From NCBI RefSeq assembly GCF_001039355.2, contig NW_019775471.1, forward strand, positions 236,042-268,964: DNA of 32,923 nucleotides. The letters are read 5' to 3'. This DNA is from Lingula anatina (Eukaryota > Brachiopoda > Lingulata > Lingulida > Lingulidae). Positions 11,365-23,532 of the stretch are shown here, one piece after another; the first letter of the stretch is position 1, and every line of letters starts with the position of its first letter. Below the pieces are notes generated by a model, which saw only the letters and a program-made list of their open reading frames with translations, had not been told where the DNA came from and did no database searches. The position numbers and the translations under genes are program-made.

Positions 11365-12897
11365 CCAACTGGACTGAAAACGGGTCTATGTTCAGGTGGA
11401 ATAAGGAAGCCAGGCGTCCCTAAGCTACCTCTTGTAACAATATTAATTAATCTAATATGTTTTATTTTTATCATAACTATCCAGTAAGTGGCGTTAAGAA
11501 GTTATATTTATCCTCCTAGTGTTGATGGCAATCCAGTCAGCGGCTTCCAGTGATATTTCTCCCATTAGTAGACTCTGTTGATGAAATTCATTCATTAAAC
11601 TATTACACTTTTTTCTACGCTGGCTCACACCAACCTGAATTACAGCTGGTCGGCAATTGGATAATTTATTTTTTTCTTTATGACGATGGACGTGATCTGT
11701 AACCTTTGGCTTGAATGCGCCTATAGTAGTGATACGTATTTAAGATAGACGTTGGAAGCGCGTGCCACACGTTATTATATATAGACTATTACCAAGGGTG
11801 TTAATTGTAAGCTGAAATAGAATTTATACTTCATCAAGAACATCCTTGATTATAACAGTTTGATTATCAATACAGTTTCTTCTTTAAATATCAAGAACAA
11901 TCATGATTGGAACTTTCTTGTTAATTGTCTTTTAACGGGGCGGCAGGTGTTCATTTTGTATTAGATTTGTATGAGAAATGATCAACTTTGTGTTACAATT
12001 CAGATACATCTTGAAGGGACGTGTACATTTATGCTACGGAAATGTTCCCCGTCAAGGATCATTATGCACTATAACAACACACAGCTTACAACATGTGTCT
12101 CTTTATAAAAGTAGCATTACGGGTTATAGACAAGAATATTTTTTATGATTATGAGTAATAATGTAAATAAAAAATTCCATTAAGATCTATGAAGCACTGC
12201 AGTATACATGTCTTTGTATACATACATACAGTTAGTGCATAAAAACCCTCAATGTTTTGTTTAAATGTCACTAAAACTCTGTGTATATTTTAATATTGGT
12301 TTTATTTGTATGTCTATACAGGAATATAACCAGTTTGTCTTTATACTACGCTGTTATAGTATGGAATTGTTACATGTGGTTGTTTAATTGTGCATGTGTG
12401 AGGGTGATAGTAAATAATTCAGTTTAGAGCGTGTATTGCTTATTCACCACGGTGCTTTTGTGCAAAATGTAAAGTTAGTCAACAGAAAAATAAATAAGTT
12501 AATTTCTCACTTTCGGTATCCTACAGCTATTGTGTTTTGTACCTGAGCTCGCATAAAGGACATGGACCATTGTTGTACTGCAAATATTTCGAATTTTTTC
12601 AAACAACTCGCTTTGAATGACTTGGCTTTGTCAGAATAATTCGCAAGACTACTGCATTGAAATTATACGCGATTTAAAGAAACACAATCTCTGTTGACTG
12701 CATTTTTTAGGGTTAAGGTGCCCATTGTTGTTTTATTTGGCTTTGTACTTTATGTTCACTGCTGCAGTTGTAAAGGTATTTGGAGTGCTTTTCATGCAAT
12801 CTCTTATACACGTGTGGGACTCCAAGTTGAACACGACGTGCCTTGCCATGATGTGACATGTTTCCCTGTCGCCATTTGCCAAGAGAAGGCTTTTCAG
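11365..12897 (+). other. Intergenic / 5' flank of CLCA copy 2
   Basis: No gene is supported. 11430-11745 and 12448-12700 match the 8785-9340 region. The stretch between (about 11746-12447) is absent from that copy, where GTATTTAAGA joins directly to GGTGCTTTTG, so about 700 bases were inserted here or lost there. AATAAA at 12166-12171 could be a polyadenylation signal for the preceding cassette. The polypyrimidine-AG at 12889-12897 (GGCTTTTCAG) just before the first coding exon looks like a splice acceptor, suggesting an upstream non-coding exon that I cannot place. TATTTAAG motifs at about 9069 and 11738 could be TATA-like, but this is weak. Confidence 0.5.
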
Positions 12898-13011
12898 ATG
12901 AGCGGAAATGATGGAAGCCTCTCGCTGTCATATAACCCATTTGGTCCTGTTACTGTCTTTTACGGCATTAGCAAGGGGCCAAAGGCTGCGCGCCAATGTT
13001 ACTTTGATTGA
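12898..13011 (+). other. Overlapping upstream ORF over the CLCA copy 2 start
   Basis: An ATG at 12898, ten bases before the CLCA ATG, opens a 37-codon frame that ends at 13011, inside the signal-peptide exon and out of frame with it. If transcription starts upstream, this ATG would be met first and could lower translation of the main frame. If the transcript starts between the two ATGs it has no effect. It has no protein similarity that I recognise. Confidence 0.3.
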
Positions 13012-13361
13012 CAACGGCTACGAAGGACTTCTCATTGCAATCGGGCCAGACATTCCTGAAAATTCTAAACTCATTCCAAGAATCAAAGTAAGTATATAGG
13101 ACTGTTGTGATTTTTTAAAGGTTGAACTTTTTTATGTATTTAGGTCATGTGGAGGTTATAAGCCATGAAATGCAGTTTACTTGGATTAGGAGAATCTATT
13201 TGTATACCTTAAAGAAAGGAAGACAAGGACATTGTGAGGACATGATGGCGCGCGACTGTACTCCGTGTTGACGCTTATTTGTTAATGTGCTGATTCGCAT
13301 TTTGTGAATTGCTGAGTTACATTGAAAGCACTACCAGGATTATAGATATACGTGTGTGCGT

Positions 13362-13430
<69 letters not shown>

Positions 13431-16400
13431 TTTCTTTGCATCGATTCGTCTTAACAATTGTTCAGTTAGATTATGGTACAGGCTTGATTACACCAAATTA
13501 CCGAGTAAGTTGTATTTAAAAATAACAGTACAGGGGACATGCAGTCATCCTCTCATTGCTTTTAGAATGTGGCATGGTCGAGGAAATAAAGACAGCGGGC
13601 TTCGAAGACTGCATTTATGTTACAGGGGCTTTTAATCAATCATATTGCTTTCCGCAGTTACCCAATATTGACCCCATTACACTTCCTGGTCTGTCGCAAA
13701 GCGTACATTTATTAAAAGTGACCCCAATGTAAAATTGCAGGTCAGGTGCAGGCATTGTTTGCGGTCTTTATCACAACACAAATTATAGATTACTTCGTTT
13801 TGATTTTGACCCTCCGTTGTAATCTTGGTTAAAGGATTCTGTAAGCATACTGATGTTTTTTCAGTAAGGCTGAGGGTTTCATTGGTTCAAGTAACTATTG
13901 TGTGAAGTCATCCATAGGTTCATAGGTTGTCAAAAGAAACTTGAAATGCATGGCCGCATACACTCGTTTTGTTAGTGCAATAATGCAGTTGACGCAGTCT
14001 GTATTATTTGTTATCCTTCCAAACAAGACTCAGGTAGAATTATTAAAAATATCCTAGTCGCTTTATATGCTACCTTAAATTCAATTACATTTCATGTCAT
14101 ACAATGTATCTCACATACTTTTGCTCCACAGCGACACCACGCACCGTGTATTAGTTTCTCAGAAATATTAAATCACGATCTTCGTGCCCGAATCATTGTA
14201 TATAAAAATAAATATGAAAAAGCCTCTATTTCAGTAAAATGTAGTTTTATCATAGTTTCTTTTACTTGCTCATTTAATAAAAATCACGATTTAAAGCACG
14301 TGGTTTATTTAAAAAAGACAATGCATGACAAATGCAAAAACTATTCAAATTTATATTGGCAAATAACTTTTTTAATTAATTATGTAGGAATACTTCGTCG
14401 AAATGTCACAGTTACTATTTACTGCTACTAAAAAGCGTGCCTATCTCCGGAACATCACGATTCTAGTTCCTAAAACATGGACGAAAAACTCCACGTACGA
14501 ACAGGCAGGAATTGAAGCCTTTGAAAAGGCCAATGTGATTATAGACAAGCCTAATGGTGTACAAGGTGACAACCCATACGTCAAACAGAAAGGAGAATGT
14601 GGACAGCCGGGGACGTTTATGCACTTGACTCCAGCATTCATACTAGATGATGCCGTTGCAAGGCAATATGGGACCCCTCCTGGTAAGTCCATTAAAAACT
14701 TTTATAAAATATAAGAAGAGTTCTAAACGTGTGATAAACCTGATGCCAGTGGTGCAAAATGCACACTGACATAATCTAGAGAAAAATACATAAATATGAC
14801 AGTCAATATTGAAATCGGTACGGATTTTGATGATAGTAGTATATGACTGCATGGGTTCCCATATCTAGATTGATTTAATATGATCGATTTGTCGTTAAAT
14901 TGCTTTCAGCTTAAGCGGCTAAGATGTCTTGCACGCCTACAGAAACTGTTAAACGACACTGGTAGTTAACTACCCCCTAACAGCTACAGTAGGTGTGCCA
15001 GATATCTAAGCCGCTTCAGTTGATTACAATTTAGCGACAATCCTCTTAGGGATAGATCAATCTACAGTTAGTACGATAGGGTCTGGGAATGGCCCCTATG
15101 AAAAAATACAATATTGCCATAAAAGTTCTGACAGGAGAGTCTGGTAAATATAAAACATTGACAACAGTATATTTGGTCACTGTATCTTCACCACTCTCTC
15201 TCTCATATTTCAGCCAAGACAGTCCTCCATGAGTGGGGACATTTGCGCTGGGGTTTGTTTGACGAGTACCCGGTGGACGAAAATGATCCTCACTTCTACC
15301 ACGATTCTATTTCTGAGAGAATAGAAGGCGTACGCTGTTCCCGGGGAGTGACGGGCAAGGACTATAAGAGAGTTAACGACGGTTTCGTGTGGAATTGCAA
15401 CCCGGATAATGAAACCAACCTCCCAGAAAGTGGTTGCAGGTTTGCCCCTGATGTATACAACAACGTGGGAACCACCTCTATCATGTCACACCATTATGTA
15501 ACATCTGTAAGTGCAGGACGATACCACTTTGTCTTTTATCCTCCCCTGCAAAAATATGTCTCATTTAACGTTCACTTACAGTCCTCAATCTATAATATTT
15601 TGGGGTATTTTTTTTACAGTTCTAATGTTGTTCTGTAATATATGTAACAGTTCGAGAACTGTTTTTGGAAAGTCCTATCGAATGCCCTAGAGCAGATTAA
15701 GGGCTTTTTTCATTAAAAGAGAAAAACATTTTCTAGTACAGATTGAGCGTTAAATGAGACAAATTTGGTAGGGGCTGGAATAAAGATAAAAAGATCATGC
15801 AACTCAAAAGGCCAAAAGCCAAAACATGCTTAGCATATAAAGGTTTTTAATAGACACAGGATATGTAATTGAAACTTTTTTTCTCTTTTTTTTTTGCTAC
15901 TTCTTTGTCTATTGAGTCAAACGCGACTGATGAAACATTTTAATGTATTGTATTTCGGATGAAAGAAATTTGCATAGGGGAGATATGTTACATCTTCATG
16001 GACTCTGTTTGAATGAAAATGATATTTTAGTTATAAAATCGTTGAGATGTCATAATAAGTGATATTTTCAAAAGAGGATATATCTATAGCACTATCTACT
16101 ATTTTAGTGATGTTTCTTCACCCATCCAGTGCTGTCAAGATGTTGAGATACATATTTATCACTGCAGGTTATCGGGTTCTGTGACAACGATGAGACAGAT
16201 TCACTTGACCAACATAACGACCAGGCCCCTAACAGGCAGAATAGACTCTGTGGCGGCAGGAGTGCTTGGGAAGTCATGAGGGAACACGAAGATTTTAGGA
16301 ACAGTAAGGTTCAGGTTTTATAAAAAGCTAGTGGTAGTAATAAAATAAGTACACTGTACTATTTGTCGTTTAGCGTTTATTGGTCCAACTTGACAATGAT

Positions 16401-19400
16401 CGCTATCTGAAACAGAAAAGTAAATTATAGTACATAAATAGTAATCCTATATCTCCCCCAAGTCTTTAGGTCCACTGTTAACCAAAGTCAGAAGAAAGAC
16501 TGAAATGTTTCAATGAGAGGTCACTAGTGTGAGAAAACAAGTAAACTACAAAGTAATAGGAGTAAGAACAGTAACAGGAGTAATACAAAGTAATAGGAGT
16601 AAGACAAGTGGTGGGATAACCAAGGAACTCAAGTACGATGATTATAGGTCCGAAATTAACATCATCGGAAGTCACAAGTTAGTTTTGGAAGATGCATCTA
16701 GTGGTGCAAACACGTGTGCTAACACTGACTGACCTGGGTGGAGTTGCATTCCCTAAAGGTAGAAGGCGGCGCTTTGGGGTGACGGCATATTTGTGGCGGG
16801 TGAAGGTGCGTTGAACAGTTGAGGTATGGGTGGTACAGTCAGTGACGGCGGGGTTTCACACTGCGTTTGTGTGTCATGGGAGTGTGCCACGGCCTATGGT
16901 CTGGATTGGTGTGGGTTGCAGGACAGGAGTGTAGGAATTTCCTGTTCTGCAATGTTACTACTCCATCTACTCTCACAACATATTGATCGAACTGCCGTAC
17001 TTCAACCACGGTCCCAGACTTTTCCCATTTCAGGGGTGAGGGCCTGTCTGGTTCTGGATTTGGACACGATCCCCTACTGCAAGGGGTACAAGACTCTTGG
17101 TGTGCTCTATTAGGCGTTCTGCCATCTTCATATGGCGATTTCTGAGCGCTTCCTCCCTAACCTTAAAGGGTCTCTTGCCAAGTGGTGTGTGGTTTATATC
17201 TTCCCGGTGGAATGGGGATGAAATTACGGATGGGGTGTCCAAAGACACACATTGTCGGTGAGAGTTTGGTGTCCGGGGTGTTCCTGTACTGAAGCATAGC
17301 ACGCTGAAAGCTGTCCATGTCCAGGTCACCATTAGGGCTGGTATTGTCTGTGATGAGGCGTTTAACTGTCTTAACCCCAACTTCAGCATAGCAGTTACTA
17401 TGGGGAAAGGCTACTGATGACATACGATGATGTACACCCCAATCAGAGAGGAACTTCTTGGTGGCAGTTTCTGAACTCCGTTTCCCCATCTGTGGATAGC
17501 TCATCAGTTATGCCTAAGGTGACAAAGGTCCGTCGAAGAGAAGCTATCAGGCCAGCCGCTCCTTGAGATGCTCTCTCCACAATCGGCCAGTTGGAATACC
17601 GATCAACGATGACAAGATAGTTATTGCCAATGTAGTGGAAGTAGTCAGCACATACGCACTGGAATGGGTAGTCAGGATATATCAATGGTGTCGGAGGGGC
17701 ACTCGGTTGGGAGGGAGTCATGCAGTTGCAGTGGTTGCGACATGTTCTGGTGGCTATAATATCGTGTGTAATGCAAGGCCAGAATATTGAGGCCTCGGCT
17801 CTGGTTATCATAGAGGAGATCCCCTGATGGGCACTGCACAATGTAGAGAGGACTTCTTGCCTTAATGCAGGTGGGATGACTACGCGGTCTCCATACAACA
17901 CAACTCCATGGACTGTGCTGAGGTCCTCCTTGAACTGATAATACTCGCAAAGCTTGATAGGGAACTCTTGGCGGCTCTCTGGCAGACCTGAAGTTATTTT
18001 AAAAGTCTACTAGCATAGCCATATCTGCATCACCTGTGGTTGCTGTGCGTACTCTGTCCCAGGTCACTGATTTCAAGGTGATGGATGCCAGAGAGGATGT
18101 AAGTGCAGAGATCATGTTTTCTTCCACGGGGATGTGATTGGGGCAGTGGATCGGATTTGAGACACAGGGTGATGTAGGCCGACGTTTGGGGCAAGTGCAT
18201 GTGTATGGGACATCAGCGCCTCGTGCTTTAAGGGTAATGTCAGGGGACACAGATGCACACTGCGACATGTGATATGCACCAACAGTCGGGAAGGTCTTTG
18301 GTATGATGCCAAGTGCAATACATGCCTCCCTGCTGATAAAGAGCTTGTCATCGATAACATAAGTCATTTGTCTTGTTTCCACCAGTTTGCCAGATGGGCC
18401 CCTCCCAGCATAGCGAAGGATGGTTGCTCCAAGAATGTTGATGCCATTGTTGACAACAGTTTGCATCTTCATAGTGACTGGGATCAGGTCCTGTTGTTTC
18501 AGGCCTAGACGTTGGATTACCTTAATGCCAGCAAGGCAGCTCTGATAACCAATGTCAGCCATTGAGGGATGTTCTATTGGTATGGCTGAGGATAGTAGGC
18601 TGAAGCCTACCTCTCTGTAATCATCTGCACAGACAGTGATTCTGAGGTTGACAAATGGTTGTGGTTTGGAAGTTCTTCGCACCCTAGTGTCATTCAGTTG
18701 GTCGTAGATATGATGATCTAAAATGGCCCTGACTTTTGTATGTTGTGTTGTGATGGTGACAGAGCAGAGCTATTCAAAGACTGCGCTTTCACAGTCATCT
18801 GCCTCATGACAGGAAGTAGTCTTCTGGCTCGGCTTGGGTTTATCTTTGCTACGGGACACTACTTCAAGGTGGTGGTATCGCGTGCAGGTCTGGCATTTGT
18901 GCCCAAAGGCGGGGTAATCTCTCTTGTGAATGCGTAAAGGGGCAGCCTTGCCCAGCCAGTTTTTCTGCAGTAGTCACAAGGGTCCTGGGGTGGTTTTTCA
19001 GCAGGGGTGGGGTCTCATTTTCCTTGCGTCGGTAAGTGCTACCGATGGCCTCAGCTGCTTGGGATTCTTGTAAGCATGATGCGGAGCGCTTTCCTGCGTC
19101 TTTTGCTTCCACATATTGGAGGACTTCCTCCAATGTCATGTCCTGGTTCTTATCCCCTAGAAGGTCTATTTGGATCTCAGAGTGTGTTAGTCCACGGGTT
19201 AGAACATCACGGGTCTTCTCCTCCATGTAGCTTACAACAGTGTTGCAGCTGGGGCATGAGACAGAAAATTTGCATACTCCTGCCTGGCCTTTTAGACGGG
19301 CTCCATAGTTGCAGACAGGTTCATCTCTGTCTTGACTCATGTTTTGTAGGGTCACTCTTGCCGCCATTGTGTTCTCAGTGCGTACCGATAATGCCTTGAT

Positions 19401-22400
19401 TGTGGCTATCACCTCATAAATGGCTCCCACCTGCTGTCCTGGTTAGGTCTTTTCACAAGGGGTCATCACAACATTTCAGCAATTGGATAGCCCTGTCTTT
19501 GCCAGCTATCTTCGTTGCATCAGCATACTCTGGCATACTCCATCTGGACTGAAAATATGACCACTCTTCGCTGGTACTACAGGTTGATATTGTGGGCTGC
19601 TTGACTTTCTCCACTTTGGCTGCAGTTACGTGGGTGTTGTTATGAACAGAGCTGTCTGTGTTGAGTAGGGCTGCTACGATAGTGGCGTCAAGGTCATCTG
19701 AGGTGTAGTCACAGCCCTCTATTGGGCACTGGACCGCCGGCATGTTGTCAGGTAGTGGATAGCGATCATACATAAGTACACTGTGCTATCTGTCGTTTAG
19801 CGTTTATTGGTCCAACTTGACAATGATCGCTATCTCAAACAGAAGAGTAAATTACATAAGTCTACATAAATAGTAAAACTATAGTAATAATGACAATCCA
19901 CTAGAATATTATTTACGATTTTGTGGTTGAAATGAAAATTAGCTTAAAAGTTGTTCAAAATATTATAGATTTTGTTTAAAAAATAAGTCACAGGTCTACG
20001 TTCTCCACAAGCAATTGATAAGAATATTTTAAACATAACATCCAACTTTCCTTAAAAAGAATGAACAGAATATTAACATAGGGGTATTCAAATTCCATTG
20101 CTTCAGATCATAATCCTCCTGTATCCACTAATACAGACATTGATACAACTCCCACTTTCAAAGTGGTTCAACAGCAGCCAAAGAGATATGTACTGGTTCT
20201 CGACGTTTCCGGAAGCATGGCCAATGTAAGTGTCCTGTGTCTTTTGAACTGTGCAAATTAATTCTTTTAAGGTCAAAACGTGCATATACAAACATATGTA
20301 CACACAACTTGTTATTTTATTTAACTCGTATGAATTAGTAAAATGCAACAACTCTCACCCAATTACAATTTATGTCAGTTGTGTACTGATAATCTGCCCA
20401 ATTTTATTATGGCCCCATTAAATGCTGCCAAAGTTGGAACCAAGTTGTGACGTCACGCTCGCTGTATTGTTCACTGCACATACAATTGATCAAGACAGGG
20501 CCGACACGACAATTATTCAGTAAATAGATAAAACAAACCAAGAAAAAAGTAAAGTCCTTCTTATATTAATTTGAGAAGTATTTTAGATAGTTGTGCTTAT
20601 CTTAACCAGACTCTAATCAACAATTTAGGACAACAAATTGGTGAACCTGAAGAAGGCGTGTGCAGAGTTCCTACTCAACACTGTTGCCGAAGATAGCCAA
20701 GTTGGCATAGTTAAATTTAGTTACGTATATTCCACTACCATAGTGAAGCATCTAACGACTATGAGTTCTAGATCAGTGAGAGAAGACATGGTTTCCATTG
20801 TTAATGGACTAATCGCCAATGGAGGAACATGCATTGGTTGTGGTCTCCAAGAAGGCATAGATGTAAGTCGATACCATATTCTGTTGTATAATTAGACGGT
20901 TTATACATGTATATAGGGTTATATCAAGTACTGACCATAGTTGTAAAAATACAACCAGTGCAAAATAACGGACACAATGCCATGACGCTTTTGTGATGTT
21001 GCCAATATTACCCTTACAATTTTTGCCTTCTCGTTTACCTGTACAAGTATGTTCAAATAAAGTAATTTGTGTTTTTTGCTCAGTTTTGCTTCTACATCCA
21101 CTTTGAATATCTCATTTAAAGTAGTTGTGCATCAGAAACCAGTATTGATATTTAAATATACATGTACATGTATATACTGCAGTATCTGAGTATTTTTAGT
21201 TTTCCTGCTCAGTCCCATCTACTGATAATTACTAATTCGAATTCAACCAGGTGTTAGAAAACAACAACATGGCAGCAGCTGGTGGCATTTTGGTCGTTGT
21301 TAGTGATGGCGAGGAAAACCGTCCTCCATACATAAGGGAAATTAAGCCAATCCTCATACAGAAAGAAGTCTTAGTGGATACGTTACTTTTTACGGCGTCA
21401 GCTGATGAACAACTCATATCTTTAGCTAAAGACACTGGAGGCCTATCATTCTTTGAAACGGGAAATACTCTATCTACTTCTTTGACGGACTCCTTGTCTA
21501 AGACCATTACACAGAGAAACAGCGGCCAGGAAGATGTTCTAGTTCAGGTAAAGCGTTGGCCTTGTAGTGTTATAAATAATAATTATAGATAAACAATAAT
21601 AACTTAATTAAGAATTGCAACCCATTGGATCGAAGTTGTTTATATAAGAAAGAAAAAAAGTGGATGCCTAGGCTTGGTCACTTTTGGTCAAGATATACGG
21701 ACTGGGTGATGACACTCTCGCCTTCCTGGGGAGGATACAGCACGGCTGCCGTAGGCGCTCAGAGCTAGCAGACGAACGATATCTTTTATCAATATATAGG
21801 GAATATCTTAAGTTTTATTATCATTAGATTACTGAGTATCAGGCCATTCATTGATAGGTCCAACTGCTCTCAATATGTTACCTAACCGCCTTATTGACTT
21901 GCATGGAACTACATCCGAAAATATATATTTCTATTTCAGATATTGTCAGAATCGTTTACAGTCCCCGGTGGAGGAAGCTCTTTCCAAGGTTCCATGTATA
22001 TTGACAGTACTATTGGAAACAACACACGATTTTTATTCACATGGAGTACTGGTTCGATCACTGTGACATTGAGAGCACCTGACAATGTGACCATAACGCA
22101 GGGCAGTGGGTCCGGAGTACTGAATATTGATATTAACGGCACAACACAGGTAGGGCAATATACTAAAATGATGAAATATTTCAGTTTTGATAAAATTTCG
22201 CATATTGCTGTTTAATCTCGACACACAATAAAAACAAAATTGTCAGAGATAGCGACTGAAATATACCCCTAGTATTGTGAAAATGGGACGATTTTAAAGG
22301 GATAATAACTCTTTGTATGAGACCTATATTTCACAATAAAAACCTTGTGAATAACTCATAGAAATATAATATATTCTGTTTTACCACAAAAACAGCAGTT

Positions 22401-23471
22401 ATAGCTTTTATTCTGATATTTGAACTTATCTTCAGACCATGTGACCTCCATTGATGTCTATACTCTGTTAAAATCTCTTAAGAGATTTTAACAAAAAACC
22501 AAACTTTTTAGAAAAAAACCAGGGACTAACTTTGAATGTAAAAATGGATTCATTAACCATTGGTAAGTATGGGAAAATTGTTGTTTACTCCAGGAAAATT
22601 CATTTTTTGGCCGAAACGAAGAGTTATTATTGCTTTCAGTTTAAGGGAAAACAAGTCTTTATTAAGATTTTCCTGGAGTAAACACGAAGTTTTCTCATAC
22701 TTTCAAAGGGTTAATGAACCCTTAACCACATTCGAAGTAAGTCCATGTTGTTTAGAAATACCATTACGTACAACCAATCTATAAAGGTCCACGTGGTCCG
22801 ATGGCAAGCATAGATTTCAAACTAATTGCACTTACCGCCGTTTTGGTGGTAAAATTGGATTTATTATATATATGTTTTAGTTGCAATTTATTGATTGTTG
22901 AATTTTACATCTCATATAAAGAGTTGATATCCCAAAAGGTAGGCCCCAAGGAAGGGTAAGTAAACGAAGTCAACTGTTAATGCATTTTGTAATGTACTTT
23001 GCCATTTGAGAAAGAAACATTCCTATAAATTACATGTACTTCTGTAAAAGACTTGTACGTTTCTCACCAAAATGAACTTTCTTAAACAGGTAGGAAAATG
23101 GCTCTACACTGTCACCAGCTCGGGTTCCGGAAAAACAGTCCAGGCCCAGATCTCTTCACGACCTTCTTCAGAAGCAGCGCCCATTTTACTGAGTGCCAGT
23201 GTGAGCAGTGATACCGTGGATATTGCAGGTAAAGTTTGCAAACTTTCTTTCTTTCTTTCCAAACTAAATACTGCGCTTATTTGAGGTGAAAATATTTGTT
23301 ATTAAAGAAACACGCACGTCCTCATACGGGTAAGCACAAAACTAAGCTTTTAACAAATCTAAGTCAACACATTTTTAGTTTTTAAACATGTTGAAACTTT
23401 CATTAACAATAAAACCAGACAATAACAATCCTTGTCACAATGCAAAACAACCCAGAAAGAGGACTAATTAC

Positions 23472-23532
<61 letters not shown>

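Larger units (their letters stand above)
16344..19883 (-). mobile_element. Decayed Gypsy-like LTR retroelement lacking reverse transcriptase, antisense in intron 4 of copy 2
   Basis: The element is bounded by direct repeats (16344-16451 and 19772-19883) and flanked by GTAATAA on both sides (16337-16343 and 19884-19890), a likely target-site duplication, though seven bases is long for Gypsy. Read on the minus strand the order is left repeat, gag, aspartic protease, linker, integrase, right repeat, with a purine tract (GGGGGAGA) just before the 3' repeat. The reverse transcriptase and RNase H normally found between protease and integrase are absent: the protease part ends near 18285 and the pre-integrase linker starts about 150 bases later. 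Several frameshifts break the remaining frames. The terminal repeats do not show the usual TG...CA ends. GC content is visibly higher than in the surrounding intron. Confidence 0.85.

Noticed and set aside
12694-12897. Hydrophobic segment VKVPIVVLFGFVLYVHC as an alternative signal peptide
   Set aside because: It has no ATG start (TTG only) and is out of frame with the CLCA exon. The ATG at 12908 gives a proper signal peptide directly before the conserved NGYEGLL start.
15214-15506. Bacterial-type metalloprotease or toxin
   Set aside because: HEWGH lies in an exon with metazoan splice sites and fits the CLCA domain order on both sides.
17563-17790. Plus-strand open frame in the integrase region
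   Set aside because: Antisense of the integrase core, no motifs of its own.
19007-19399. Plus-strand open frame of about 130 codons
   Set aside because: Antisense of the retroelement gag; the protein motifs ([23 protein letters not shown]) are on the minus strand.
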